Shown here in pieces: positions 30,420 through 38,923 of a stretch of DNA of 64,000 nucleotides (position 1 is the first letter of the stretch; each line of letters begins with the position of its first letter). Below the pieces are notes generated by a model. The model searched no databases. It was not told where the DNA came from and saw only the letters and a list, made by a program, of their open reading frames with translations. The DNA is taken from the NCBI GenBank assembly GCA_927407015.1, contig CAKMJT010000002.1, positions 62,001 to 126,000 of the forward strand. The letters are read 5' to 3'. This DNA is from an uncultured Proteiniphilum sp. (GTDB lineage Bacteria > Bacteroidota > Bacteroidia > Bacteroidales > Dysgonomonadaceae). The translations under genes were made by a program, and so were the position numbers.

Positions 30420-30634
30420 TCAACAGGAAAGCACTCATATTGTCCATTCTCATTTTGCTGGTAGGAGCAATCGTCCTTTATATCAACCCCGAATCAGTAT
30501 GGAACAGGTATATTTTCTTCCTGTTGGTCGGATGTTCAGTAGGAGCATTTTTATACGGCATCGGTATCGGACGATACGGAGGAAGCAAAAAAGAGAGAAA
30601 AAAGGAGAATCATTCAGATCGTTATCGAAAATAA
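30416..30634 (+). CDS. Small two-helix membrane protein
   Basis: A 72-residue protein with two hydrophobic segments (about 5-24 and 31-50) joined by a short NPESVWNRY turn. A very basic tail contains GGSKKERKKE. It begins with GTG overlapping the HMA stop codon, so it is almost certainly translated with the metallochaperone. I do not recognise a family. A role in metal handling at the membrane would fit the context but is not shown by sequence. Confidence 0.6.
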   Translation: MINRKALILSILILLVGAIVLYINPESVWNRYIFFLLVGCSVGAFLYGIGIGRYGGSKKERKKENHSDRYRK

Positions 30635-30657
30635 TTATGTTAAAAAGAAGGAAAGAG

Positions 30658-30688
30658 TTGCACTTTAATTTCAAATGTTATTTCTTTG
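30658..30688 (+). promoter_or_regulatory. Predicted promoter of the trp operon
   Basis: TTG at 30658-30660, a 20-nt spacer, and TTTCTTTG at 30681-30688, which matches TAnnTTTG at five of six fixed positions. Transcription would begin near 30695, about 12 nt before the leader-peptide ATG and 150 nt before the attenuator's T-run. Confidence 0.6.
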
Positions 30689-30706
30689 CATTCAATTGAT
30701 AGAAAA

Positions 30707-30766
30707 ATGACAAACTTATTAATGAACGGATATTGGTGGCGCTGCTTACAACTCACAAAGTCGTAA
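30707..30766 (+). CDS. trpL: trp operon leader peptide with tandem Trp codons
   Basis: A 19-codon ORF (MTNLLMNGYWWRCLQLTKS) with two adjacent TGG codons at 30734-30739. It lies between a predicted promoter and an intrinsic terminator, 176 nt before trpB. Trp is rare, so two in a row in a 19-residue peptide upstream of Trp synthesis genes is the hallmark of a ribosome-sensed attenuator. There is no strong Shine-Dalgarno, as is usual in Bacteroidetes. The peptide itself would have no function beyond stalling when charged tRNA-Trp is scarce. Confidence 0.8.
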   Translation: MTNLLMNGYWWRCLQLTKS

Positions 30767-30845
30767 GGAGAAGAATCATGCTTTTATAATTCATTGAAAA
30801 ATATATAAAGAGCCTGTCGCAAATCCTGCGACGGGCTTTTTAAGT
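30760..30845 (+). promoter_or_regulatory. trp attenuator: competing antiterminator and terminator
   Basis: The segment at the leader stop codon, GTCGTAAGGA (30760-30769), can pair with TCCTGCGAC (30824-30832) through nine base pairs with one bulged A and one G-U pair. That second segment is the loop and 3' arm of the terminator, so the two structures exclude each other. A ribosome reaching the stop codon would cover 30760-30769 and let the terminator form. A ribosome stalled at the Trp codons would leave it free. This is a by-eye folding; energies were not computed. Confidence 0.6.
30812..30841 (+). terminator. Intrinsic terminator of the trp leader
   Basis: A 10-bp stem of GCCTGTCGCA (30812-30821) with TGCGACGGGC (30827-30836), one G-U pair, a 5-nt AATCC loop, then five T. 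It sits between the leader peptide and trpB. Confidence 0.88.
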
Positions 30846-30942
30846 TTTGACAGCCTCTACCGGCAGGCCGGCAAATGAATGAAAAGTGATTCAATGCAGG
30901 TTCAGAAAACCATATCAGCATACAATTTAAACAGAACGACAT

Positions 30943-32127
30943 ATGCAGCAAATTTCAATCAGTGAGAAAGGATATTACGGGGAGTTCGGCGGAGCCTACA
31001 TCCCCGAGATCCTGCACAAGTGCGTGACAGATCTCGGGGAGGCTTACCTGCGGATTATCGGAAGTAAACGGTTTCAGGAGGATTTTGACTCACTGTTGCG
31101 TGACTATGTGGGGCGCCCTTCACCGCTCTATCTCTCCCGGCAACTGTCGGAGCGTTACGGGGCGAAGATCTACCTGAAGAGAGAGGATCTGAACCACACG
31201 GGTGCACACAAGATCAACAACACCATCGGGCAGATACTGATCGCCCGTGAGATGGGCAAGACACGGATCATCGCTGAGACAGGCGCCGGGCAGCACGGGG
31301 TGGCTACCGCCACCGTCTGCGCGCTGATGCAGATGCCCTGTACCGTCTATATGGGGAAAACGGATGTGGAACGCCAGCAGGTGAACGTGAAGAAGATGGA
31401 GATGCTGGGCGCCACAGTGGTGCCTGTCACTTCGGGCAATATGACACTGAAGGATGCCACCAATGAGGCGATCCGCGACTGGTGCAGTCACCCTGCCGAT
31501 ACCCATTATATCATCGGATCGACCATCGGGCCGCATCCCTATCCCGACCTGGTGGCCCGGCTGCAGTCGGTGATCAGCAAGGAGATCAGGGTGCAACTGA
31601 CGGAGAAGGAGGGACGTGACTATCCCGACTGGCTGGTGGCCTGCGTGGGTGGCGGCAGCAATGCCGCGGGAACCATTTACGAATATCTGAATAATGACAA
31701 GGTGCGTATCCTTCTTGCGGAGGCAGGTGGCAAAGGAGTGGATAGCGGTGAGTCGGCTGCAACCATCCACCTGGGTAAACCGGGGGTGCTCCATGGCTGC
31801 AAAACATTGCTGATGCAGACCGACGACGGGCAGATCACGGAGCCTTACTCCATCTCAGCCGGATTGGATTATCCCGGTATCGGCCCCATCCACGCCTACC
31901 TGGCACAGATAAAACGTGCTCAGGTGCTGGCCATCACCGATGATGAGGCACTCCGTGCGGCGTTCGAACTTACCCGTCACGAAGGCATTATCCCCGCGCT
32001 GGAGTCGGCACATGCGCTGGCTGCACTGGAGAAGGTGACCTTCGCTCCAGGTGATGTGGTGGTCGTCACGCTCTCGGGAAGAGGGGATAAGGATCTGGAG
32101 ACCTATTTCAAGTATAAAAGCTATTAA
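30943..32127 (+). CDS. trpB: Tryptophan synthase beta chain
   Basis: A 394-residue PLP enzyme, standard TrpB length. It joins indole with serine to make tryptophan in an alpha2beta2 complex with TrpA. Signature regions are GEFGGAYIPEIL at the start, the Schiff-base lysine in LNHTGAHKINNTIGQ, the ETGAGQHGVATAT loop, CVGGGSNAAGTIY binding the phosphate, and VVTLSGRGDKD near the end. It is the first structural gene of the operon B-E-G-D-C-F-A, the order found in Bacteroides relatives. Expression is probably set by the leader attenuator upstream. Confidence 0.98.
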   Translation: MQQISISEKGYYGEFGGAYIPEILHKCVTDLGEAYLRIIGSKRFQEDFDSLLRDYVGRPSPLYLSRQLSERYGAKIYLKREDLNHTGAHKINNTIGQILIAREMGKTRIIAETGAGQHGVATATVCALMQMPCTVYMGKTDVERQQVNVKKMEMLGATVVPVTSGNMTLKDATNEAIRDWCSHPADTHYIIGSTIGPHPYPDLVARLQSVISKEIRVQLTEKEGRDYPDWLVACVGGGSNAAGTIYEYLNNDKVRILLAEAGGKGVDSGESAATIHLGKPGVLHGCKTLLMQTDDGQITEPYSISAGLDYPGIGPIHAYLAQIKRAQVLAITDDEALRAAFELTRHEGIIPALESAHALAALEKVTFAPGDVVVVTLSGRGDKDLETYFKYKSY

Positions 32128-32137
32128 TAAAACAAAA

Positions 32138-32199
32138 CCGCTGATGCTGCAAAGCCTGCTCCTAAAGAGCTGATCGCTGAAAGCTGACTGCTGAGAGCC
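32138..32199 (+). repeat. GCTGA-type leader repeat, copy 2 (trpB-trpE gap)
   Basis: GCTGAnn units with the family core CTCCTAAAGAGCTGATCGCT followed by GAAAGCTGACTGCTGAGAGCC. It fills most of the 79-nt gap and ends 7 nt before the trpE start codon, reading in the coding direction. Confidence 0.75.
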
Positions 32200-32206
32200 A
32201 AAAAAT

Positions 32207-33613
32207 ATGCAATACAAATTTCAAACCAACAGCAAAAAGATCATGGGCGACCTCCATACACCCGTGAGTGTCTACCTGAAAGTGAGGGATACTTTCCCCC
32301 AGTCGGCACTACTGGAAAGCTCCGACTTCCACGCCAACGAGAACAGCATCTCTTACCTGGCGCTGAAACCAATCGCACGCATCGAGGTGAACAGAGGTAT
32401 CTGCCGGTCATTTTACCCCGACGGGGAGGAGGAACAGCAACCACTCGCGGAAGATTTCACCGTCTCCGATGCACTGAACCGGTTTATCTCCTGCTTTGAG
32501 GTCACCGGTGAGGAGCAGAAGGAGTGCGGACTCTTCGGATACACTACCTTCAACTGCGTGAAGTACACCGAGAATATTGCCATCCGTGAAAGCCGGGAGG
32601 AGCGCAATGATGCCCCCGACCTGCTCTATATCCTCTATAAGTATGTGCTGGTGTTCAATCACTTTACGGATGAAATCACACTTATTGAGCTCCAGGGGGA
32701 GAACGAGGTGAGTCACATGATGAAAGTGGAGTCGCTGATCAACCAGCGCAACTTCGCCACCTACAACTTCTTCACCGAAGGTGAGGTGTACAGCACCATC
32801 AGTGATGAAGAGTACAAACGGTATGTACGCGAAGGCGTGCAGCACTGCCTCCGCGGCGATGTGTTCCAGATCGTGCTCTCACGAAGGTTTGTGCAGCCTT
32901 TCTCGGGTGACGACTTCAAGGTCTACCGTTCGCTGCGTTCCATCAATCCCTCACCCTACCTCTTCTATTTCGATTTCGGTGGATACCGCATCTTCGGCTC
33001 ATCACCCGAGACACACTGCCGGATCAGCGGTACCCGCATCAGCATCGACCCGATAGCGGGAACGACTAAACGTACCGGCAATCACCAGGAAGATATGAAG
33101 GCGGTCGAGTTTCTGCTGAATGATCCCAAGGAGAACGCAGAGCATGTGATGCTGGTCGACCTGGCACGCAACGACCTGAGCAGGAACGCCCACGATGTGA
33201 AGGTGGATTTCTACAAGGAGCCGCAGTTCTATTCGCATGTGATCCACCTGGTTTCACGCGTGAGTGGCACGCTCCACAAGGATGCCGATCCCATCAGGGC
33301 TTTCTTCGATACCTTCCCTGCCGGCACCCTTTCAGGAGCACCCAAAGTGCGGGCTATGCAGCTCATCTCGGAGATCGAGTCGCACAACCGCGGTGCCTAT
33401 GGCGGATGCATCGGCTTCATCGGGCTGAACGGCGATCTGAACCAGGCCATCACCATCCGCACCTTCGTCAGCCGCAACAACGAGCTCTGGTATCAGGCCG
33501 GTGCGGGTGTCGTCTCACAGAGCAGCGACGAGTATGAGCTGCGGGAAGTGAACAGTAAGCTGGGAGCACTGAAAAAAGCGATCGACAAGGCTGCCACATT
33601 GTATAATACCTAA
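32207..33613 (+). CDS. trpE: Anthranilate synthase component I
   Basis: A 468-residue chorismate-utilising enzyme that, with TrpG, makes anthranilate from chorismate and glutamine. The N-terminal part (1-150) carries the allosteric Trp-binding region, with the element LLESSDFHANENSISYLAL. The C-terminal catalytic domain has FQIVLSRRFVQPFSG, GSSPETHCR, DPIAGTTKRTG, LVDLARNDLSRN and PAGTLSGAPKVRAMQLI. Trp feedback inhibition is expected from the conserved LLESS element. The gene is preceded by repeat copy 2, and trpG starts right at its stop codon, so the two subunits are translationally coupled. Confidence 0.98.
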   Translation: MQYKFQTNSKKIMGDLHTPVSVYLKVRDTFPQSALLESSDFHANENSISYLALKPIARIEVNRGICRSFYPDGEEEQQPLAEDFTVSDALNRFISCFEVTGEEQKECGLFGYTTFNCVKYTENIAIRESREERNDAPDLLYILYKYVLVFNHFTDEITLIELQGENEVSHMMKVESLINQRNFATYNFFTEGEVYSTISDEEYKRYVREGVQHCLRGDVFQIVLSRRFVQPFSGDDFKVYRSLRSINPSPYLFYFDFGGYRIFGSSPETHCRISGTRISIDPIAGTTKRTGNHQEDMKAVEFLLNDPKENAEHVMLVDLARNDLSRNAHDVKVDFYKEPQFYSHVIHLVSRVSGTLHKDADPIRAFFDTFPAGTLSGAPKVRAMQLISEIESHNRGAYGGCIGFIGLNGDLNQAITIRTFVSRNNELWYQAGAGVVSQSSDEYELREVNSKLGALKKAIDKAATLYNT

Positions 33614-34195
33614 ATGAACGCTGCAATGAAGAAAATACTGATATTCGACAACTACGACTCCTTCACCTATAACCTGCTCCATGCGGTAAAGTCGCTGGGA
33701 TACACCGAGGTGGAGGTGATCCGTAACGACAGGATTGACCTGGCGTCGGTGGAGCAATACGATAAGATCATCCTCTCCCCCGGCCCCGGTCTACCCGAGG
33801 AGGCGGGACTGCTGATCCCCCTCATCGAACAGTATGCCGCCACCAAAAGCATCCTGGGTGTCTGTCTCGGCCATCAGGCCATCGGGATGGTTTTTGGTGC
33901 CGCACTGGAGAACATACCCTTTGTCTTTCACGGTGTACAGACTCCGGCCCGGATTATTGCAGAGGACTATCTCTTTACCGGATTGCCGGAAGAGATCCTG
34001 GTGGGGCGTTATCACTCCTGGATTGTCTCGAAAGAGAATTTCCCGTCCGAACTCGAGATCACCGCGGTGGACAAGGCCGGTGATATCATGGCGCTGAAGC
34101 ACAGGCACCTCGATGTACATGGTGTGCAGTTTCACCCCGAATCGATCCTCACCCCTGAAGGAATGACCATGATGGAACAATTTTTAAAAGGATAA
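33614..34195 (+). CDS. trpG: Anthranilate synthase component II (glutamine amidotransferase)
   Basis: A 193-residue class I amidotransferase that supplies ammonia to TrpE. The triad is the nucleophile Cys84 in ILGVCLGHQAIG plus His and Glu in VQFHPESILTPEG. The N-terminus ILIFDNYDSFTYNL and the oxyanion region ILSPGPGLP are typical. The ATG at 33614 touches the trpE stop; a second ATG at 33626 would give the more usual MKKIL start. It is not fused to trpD, unlike enterobacteria. It could also serve 4-amino-4-deoxychorismate synthase, as in organisms with one shared subunit. Confidence 0.97.
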   Translation: MNAAMKKILIFDNYDSFTYNLLHAVKSLGYTEVEVIRNDRIDLASVEQYDKIILSPGPGLPEEAGLLIPLIEQYAATKSILGVCLGHQAIGMVFGAALENIPFVFHGVQTPARIIAEDYLFTGLPEEILVGRYHSWIVSKENFPSELEITAVDKAGDIMALKHRHLDVHGVQFHPESILTPEGMTMMEQFLKG

Positions 34196-34296
34196 TGGCG
34201 GAAGCAGGATAATTGACATTATGCAGCCCACAAGCAGTTCCCGGTGACGATAATGCCATTGATCCATTGATTCCGGTTTTACTTAATAGCATCACA

Positions 34297-35292
34297 ATGA
34301 AAGAAATACTCTATAAACTGTTCGATTATCAGTACCTCACCCGCGATGAAGCCAGAGAGGTGCTCTTCACCATCGTGAAGGGGGATGTACCCGAGACGCA
34401 GATTGCCTCTCTGATCACCTCCTTTTTAATGCGTAGCATCTCAGTGGATGAGATCCTCGGCTTCCGTGATGCACTCCTCGATATGCGGGTGCAGGCGGAT
34501 CTCTCCGATTATGCTCCGCTCGATATCGTAGGTACGGGCGGCGACGGGAAGAACACCTTCAATATCTCCACCACCGCTTGTTTCGTGGTCGCCGGTGCCG
34601 GGTACAACGTGGTGAAGCATGGCAATTACGGCGCCACCTCCATCAGCGGGGCGAGCAACGTGATGGAGCAACAGGGGGTGCGGTTCACTACCGACAACGA
34701 CCGGCTGCGCAGAAGCCTCGATGCCTGCCATCTTGCCTACCTGCATGCACCCTTGTTCAGTCCCGCACTGAAGGCAGTAGCCCCGGTACGGAAGAGCCTG
34801 GGTGTGCTTAATTTCTTCAATGTGCTGGGGCCGCTGGTGAACCCCGTGCAACCCGAATACCAGATGCTGGGGGTTTATAGCTTGGCTATGTTGAGGTTAT
34901 ACAGTTATATCTATCAGGAGGAGAACAAGAAGTTCAGCATCGTCCACAGCATGGATGGCTATGATGAGATCTCGCTGACAAGCCAGTTTAAGGTGGTGTC
35001 GAACAGAGGTGAGCAGCTCTTTATGCCGGCTGATCTCGGTTTCAGCACCCTGACACAGCAGGAGCTGTCCGGGGGTGATACCGTTGAAGATGCCTCGCTG
35101 ATCTTCCGCCAGGTGCTGAGCGCTGAGGGAACCGAAGCGCAGATGAATGCAGTGCTGGCCAATGCGGCATTCGGTATTCAGATCATCGAACAGGAAAAAA
35201 CAATCGAAGAGTGTCTGGAGATTGCGAAAGATGCACTTTACGGAAAGAAAGCATTGCGCACGCTGGAGAAATTTGTGGAATTGAATCAATAA
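34297..35292 (+). CDS. trpD: Anthranilate phosphoribosyltransferase
   Basis: A 331-residue enzyme that transfers phosphoribose from PRPP to anthranilate. Motifs are the PRPP-binding VGTGGDGKNTFNIST, the anthranilate and metal region VKHGNYGATSISGASNVME, and LGPLVNPVQPEYQMLGVY. The helical N-terminal domain begins MKEILYKLFDYQYLTRDEA, which fixes the start at 34297. The longer in-frame ORF from 34213 adds 28 residues unlike the family. The 101-nt trpG-trpD gap has no repeat of the GCTGA type, unlike three other junctions of the operon. Confidence 0.97.
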   Translation: MKEILYKLFDYQYLTRDEAREVLFTIVKGDVPETQIASLITSFLMRSISVDEILGFRDALLDMRVQADLSDYAPLDIVGTGGDGKNTFNISTTACFVVAGAGYNVVKHGNYGATSISGASNVMEQQGVRFTTDNDRLRRSLDACHLAYLHAPLFSPALKAVAPVRKSLGVLNFFNVLGPLVNPVQPEYQMLGVYSLAMLRLYSYIYQEENKKFSIVHSMDGYDEISLTSQFKVVSNRGEQLFMPADLGFSTLTQQELSGGDTVEDASLIFRQVLSAEGTEAQMNAVLANAAFGIQIIEQEKTIEECLEIAKDALYGKKALRTLEKFVELNQ

Positions 35293-35330
35293 GAAATTAG
35301 AACGTAGGTGTAGCATTCTGAAGCAGCATC

Positions 35331-35406
35331 CAAGCTTATCGCTTACAGCTTACAGCTTACAGCTTACAGCTAATTGCTTACTACTTAAAGCTTACCGCTA
35401 AAAGCT
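35331..35406 (+). repeat. GCTTA-type leader repeat, copy 3 (trpD-trpC gap)
   Basis: A run of 7-nt units, AGCTTAC repeated about four times (35344-35371), then more degenerate units ending TACCGCTAAAAGCT. It ends 7 nt before the trpC start. The units have GCTTA rather than GCTGA but the same period and position as the other copies. Confidence 0.75.
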
Positions 35407-35413
35407 ATTTCTA

Positions 35414-36205
35414 ATGAAAGATATTTTAAGTGAGATTATCGCACATAAAAAAAACGAAGTTGCCGGCCGGAAAGCAGAGATCCCTTTTGCGATGCTGGAG
35501 AAACGACTCACAGCGAAAACGATTCTTTTTCACTCATTGAATGAGGCACTGGTGCAATCAACCACAGGGATTATCGCCGAGTTCAAACGCCGTTCTCCCA
35601 GCAAGGGGTGGATCAACCGGCCGGCCGATGCGGCAGAGGTGACAAAAGCCTATGCGGCCGCGGGTGCTGCGGCTTTGTCGGTGCTGACCGATGAGGAATA
35701 TTTCGGAGGGACGCTTGCCGACCTGCGGTTAGCGGTGGAGACCGTGCAGATTCCGGTGATACGCAAAGAGTTTATCGTGGATGAGTACCAACTGTTCGAG
35801 GCGAAGCTGGCAGGCGCCGACGCCATCCTGCTGATCGCCGCCGCCATCACGAAGGAGGAGTCGAACCGATTCACGGTGCTGGCGCATCAGCTGCAGCTGG
35901 ATGTCCTGCTGGAACTGCATGATGAGCGGGAGACGGATTATATCACACCGCTCAACACACTTATCGGCATCAATAACCGCAACCTGGGGAGCTTCGTGAC
36001 CGATGTGGATAAATCGTTCCGGATGATTGACCTGATCCCGAAGGAAGCGGTCCTGGTATCCGAAAGCGGTATCTCAGACCCGGGAATGGTCCGTGAACTG
36101 AGAGAGGCGGGCTACAGGGGTTTTTTGATCGGCGAGAATTTTATGAAAACCGCCGATCCGGGTGAGAGTCTCAGAAGGTTTTTGGGTGAAATTGAAAGAA
36201 ATTGA
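35414..36205 (+). CDS. trpC: Indole-3-glycerol-phosphate synthase
   Basis: A 263-residue TIM barrel that closes the indole ring with loss of CO2 and water. Key motifs are IIAEFKRRSPSKGWI with the catalytic Lys (about residue 58), ALSVLTDEEYFGGTL, VIRKEFIVDEYQL with the second catalytic Lys, IGINNRNLGSFVTD and LVSESGISDPGMV. It is a stand-alone protein, not fused to TrpF as in E. coli. The following gene, trpF, lies 154 nt downstream across repeat copy 4. Confidence 0.97.
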   Translation: MKDILSEIIAHKKNEVAGRKAEIPFAMLEKRLTAKTILFHSLNEALVQSTTGIIAEFKRRSPSKGWINRPADAAEVTKAYAAAGAAALSVLTDEEYFGGTLADLRLAVETVQIPVIRKEFIVDEYQLFEAKLAGADAILLIAAAITKEESNRFTVLAHQLQLDVLLELHDERETDYITPLNTLIGINNRNLGSFVTDVDKSFRMIDLIPKEAVLVSESGISDPGMVRELREAGYRGFLIGENFMKTADPGESLRRFLGEIERN

Positions 36206-36230
36206 GGAAGATTGATTTAAATTGAAAGTG

Positions 36231-36350
36231 AACAGTTCATAGTTCAAAGCTGACCGCTGAAAGCTGAGAGCTGAACGTTTAAAAACTTACCGCTGCAAGT
36301 ACAAAGTTTCCTTCTAAAAAGCTGAAAGCTGACCGCTGATCGCTAAAAAC
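36231..36350 (+). repeat. GCTGA-type leader repeat, copy 4 (trpC-trpF gap)
   Basis: Two blocks of GCTGAnn units (36248-36275 and 36320-36353) flank the shared core ACCGCTGCAAGTACAAAGTT then TCCTTCTAAAAAGCTGA. It is upstream of trpF in the coding direction and closely resembles copy 5 at 57.5 kb. A different short repeat (ATTGAAAG and variants) lies just before it at 36188-36230. Confidence 0.8.
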
Positions 36351-36359
36351 GAAAAGAAT

Positions 36360-36974
36360 ATGTTGATAAAAGTATGTGGCATGCGTGATGAACGCAACAT
36401 CCGTGCAGTAGAGCAGCTGGATATCGACTGGATGGGATTTATCTTCCATCCGTTGTCGTCCCGTTACGTGGGAGAACAACTGAGCTATCTGCCGGAGAAG
36501 GTAACAAGGGTAGGTGTCTTTGTGGACGAACAGCCGGAGATAGTACGCGAACGGGCGGAGCAGAACCGGTTACAGATCCTCCAGCTGCACGGGAAGGAAT
36601 CGCCGGCGTATTGTCGGGAATTTAAAAAACAGGGTTACCGCGTGATAAAGGTGTTCGGCATTGAAACAGATCAATCCTTTCCGACAGAGATTGTACAGCG
36701 TTACGAAGGGTGTTGCGACTACTTTCTGTTCGACACGAAGACACCGATGCACGGTGGTTCCGGACAAAAATTCAACTGGGAGGTGCTTGCCGGTTACCGC
36801 GGCGAAACTCCTTTTCTGTTAAGTGGTGGCCTCTCTCCCACCGTTGTGGCGGCCGTCAGGGCGTTCTCTCATCCAAAATGGGTGGGCATCGACCTGAACA
36901 GCGGTTTTGAGACATCACCCGCAATCAAGGATACAACGTTATTGCAACCATTTATTGAACAGCTATTGCGCTAA
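36360..36974 (+). CDS. trpF: Phosphoribosylanthranilate isomerase
   Basis: A 204-residue TIM barrel performing the Amadori rearrangement of phosphoribosylanthranilate. The catalytic Cys is in LIKVCGMRDERN (Cys6) and the Asp is in FLFDTKTPMHGGSGQKFNW. The phosphate-binding end is FLLSGGLSPTVV and GIDLNSGFETSPAIKD. It is a separate gene from trpC. The ATG at 36360 follows directly after repeat copy 4. Confidence 0.97.
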   Translation: MLIKVCGMRDERNIRAVEQLDIDWMGFIFHPLSSRYVGEQLSYLPEKVTRVGVFVDEQPEIVRERAEQNRLQILQLHGKESPAYCREFKKQGYRVIKVFGIETDQSFPTEIVQRYEGCCDYFLFDTKTPMHGGSGQKFNWEVLAGYRGETPFLLSGGLSPTVVAAVRAFSHPKWVGIDLNSGFETSPAIKDTTLLQPFIEQLLR

Positions 36975-37048
36975 TCCAAACGTCAGAGCGCGAACAGGTT
37001 TCACCGATGTCACAACGGACAATAGTCTAACTTTTTTGAAAATCAGAT

Positions 37049-37819
37049 ATGAACAGGATTGATCAATTATTTCAGGAAACAAAAGAGCGTATCTTATCGG
37101 TCTACTTCACCGCCGGTTATCCCGCACTCAATGACACGGTCAGGGTGATCAACGCCCTGGAAAAGGCGGGAGTGGATATGATCGAGATCGGTGTACCCTT
37201 CAGCGACCCGATGGCCGACGGGCCGGTCATTCAGGCGTCAGGCGCGAAAGCACTGCAGAACGGGATGAGTGTGAAAACGCTATTCACCCAGCTGGCCGGG
37301 GTAAGGTCGACGGTCTCCATCCCACTGGTGCTGATGAGCTATCTGAACCCCATCATGCAGTTCGGTTTTGAACATTATTGTGAAGAAGCGGCCCGGTGTG
37401 GTATCGACGGGCTGATCATTCCCGATCTCCCTTTTTCCGAATACCTGGAGAGCTACAAACCGATCGCCGACAGGCATGGGCTGCACGTGATCATGCTGAT
37501 CACGCCCGAGACATCGGAAGAACGGATCAGGCTGATCGACGAGCACACCTCCGGATTTATCTATATGGTCTCTTCGGCCTCGGTGACAGGTGCCAAAAGT
37601 GCGTTCAGCGATGTCAACATCGATTACTTCCGGCGTGTGAACGCCATGCAGCTGAAGATTCCCCGGCTGATCGGCTTTGGCATCTCCAACAAAGAGACCT
37701 TCGATGCCGCATGCCGCGAAGCATCGGGAGCCATTATCGGCAGCAGGTTCATCACATTGCTGGGGAGTGAAGATTCCATTGAAGAGGCTGCAAAAAAATT
37801 GACCGATGCCATTCGCTGA
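37049..37819 (+). CDS. trpA: Tryptophan synthase alpha chain
   Basis: A 256-residue TIM barrel that splits indole-3-glycerol phosphate to indole, which is channelled to TrpB. Catalytic Glu46 and Asp57 lie in MIEIGVPFSDPMADGPVIQ. YFTAGYP at 19-25, LIIPDLPFSE, and the phosphate-binding GFGISNKETF are also present. It is the last gene of the operon and is separated from trpB by five genes, unlike the adjacent trpBA of many bacteria. No clear terminator follows; the EamA-type gene has its own -7 box. Confidence 0.98.
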   Translation: MNRIDQLFQETKERILSVYFTAGYPALNDTVRVINALEKAGVDMIEIGVPFSDPMADGPVIQASGAKALQNGMSVKTLFTQLAGVRSTVSIPLVLMSYLNPIMQFGFEHYCEEAARCGIDGLIIPDLPFSEYLESYKPIADRHGLHVIMLITPETSEERIRLIDEHTSGFIYMVSSASVTGAKSAFSDVNIDYFRRVNAMQLKIPRLIGFGISNKETFDAACREASGAIIGSRFITLLGSEDSIEEAAKKLTDAIR

Positions 37820-37894
37820 GGAGTATCTTTTCAGGAAATTTCCCGTACATTTGCAGCTCGTTTTCAGAGACACTAACAGAGACGAATTCTTTTA

Positions 37895-38779
37895 ATGCCT
37901 TTTCAGTCGCACATTGGTGAAATAGCCTCACTCGTGACCGCTGTATGCTGGACACTGAGTGCCATCTTCTTCGAGAAAGCCGGCCGTCGTGTAGGTTCCC
38001 TGTCGGTGAACATCATCCGCATCTTCCTGGGGATCCTCTTCCTGGGCATCACCACACTGTTCACCCGCGGCATGTTCTTCCCGATGGATGCCACTCCCTA
38101 CAACTGGTTCTGGCTGGGTCTCTCGGGTGTCATTGGTTTTTTCCTGGGCGATCTCTTCCTCTTCAAATCCTATATCATCATCGGTTCACGCACCTCACAG
38201 CTGGTGATGAGCCTGGCACCCATGATCACTGCCATCATCGGCTGGTTTTTCCTGTATGAGATCCTCCCCATGAAAAGCATACTGGGTATCGTGGTGAGTG
38301 TCGCGGGAATCATGATCGCCGTGGCAGGTAAGCGACTGAAGCTGAATGTGCCGCTACGCGGTTTTCTCTATGCCCTGGGAGGAGCGCTGGGACAAGCCGT
38401 GGGGCTCATCCTCAGCAAGAAGGGGATGGGCGATTACGACGCGGTGGCCGCCACACAGATACGCGCCATCTTCGGATTTGCCTCTTTCGCCCTGCTGGTG
38501 ACCGTTTTCCATCGCTGGAAGAGGGTGATCAGCACGGCCAAAGATAGAGTGGGGATGAAAGCGATCACCATCGGTGCCATTTTCGGGCCTTTCATCGGTG
38601 TAGCCCTCTCTCTCTACGCCGTACAGCATACCGAGACAGGTATCGCATCGGCACTGATGGCGCTGACACCCATTTTCATTATCCTGCCCACGGCCATCAT
38701 GTTCAAAGAGAAAATCACCGCCCAACAGGTGATTGGAGCGGTGATCAGCATCGCCGGAGCGACAATCTTCTTTTTATAA
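37895..38779 (+). CDS. EamA/DMT-superfamily transporter
   Basis: A 294-residue membrane protein with about ten helices in two EamA repeats (about 8-142 and 152-292). The repeats are recognisable from SLVTAVCWTLSAIFFEKAG at the start and GVALSLYAVQHTETGIASAL in the second half. Members export amino acids, metabolites or nucleotide sugars, and the substrate cannot be told here. Its place after the trp operon might hint at an amino-acid exporter, but a perfect -7 box (TACATTTG, 37846-37853) suggests separate expression. Confidence 0.9.
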   Translation: MPFQSHIGEIASLVTAVCWTLSAIFFEKAGRRVGSLSVNIIRIFLGILFLGITTLFTRGMFFPMDATPYNWFWLGLSGVIGFFLGDLFLFKSYIIIGSRTSQLVMSLAPMITAIIGWFFLYEILPMKSILGIVVSVAGIMIAVAGKRLKLNVPLRGFLYALGGALGQAVGLILSKKGMGDYDAVAATQIRAIFGFASFALLVTVFHRWKRVISTAKDRVGMKAITIGAIFGPFIGVALSLYAVQHTETGIASALMALTPIFIILPTAIMFKEKITAQQVIGAVISIAGATIFFL

Positions 38780-38923
38780 GGGTAATATCTGTTTCAAGTA
38801 ACCCCTGAATATGATTCTCACCCCTGGAGCTGCTGAAGGTGGGTGCCTGTTGACATGGTACAAAACACACCTGTTCCCCCGATGACTTTGGGCAGGTTGA
38901 CTGCTGCCTTTTACGCAAGACCC

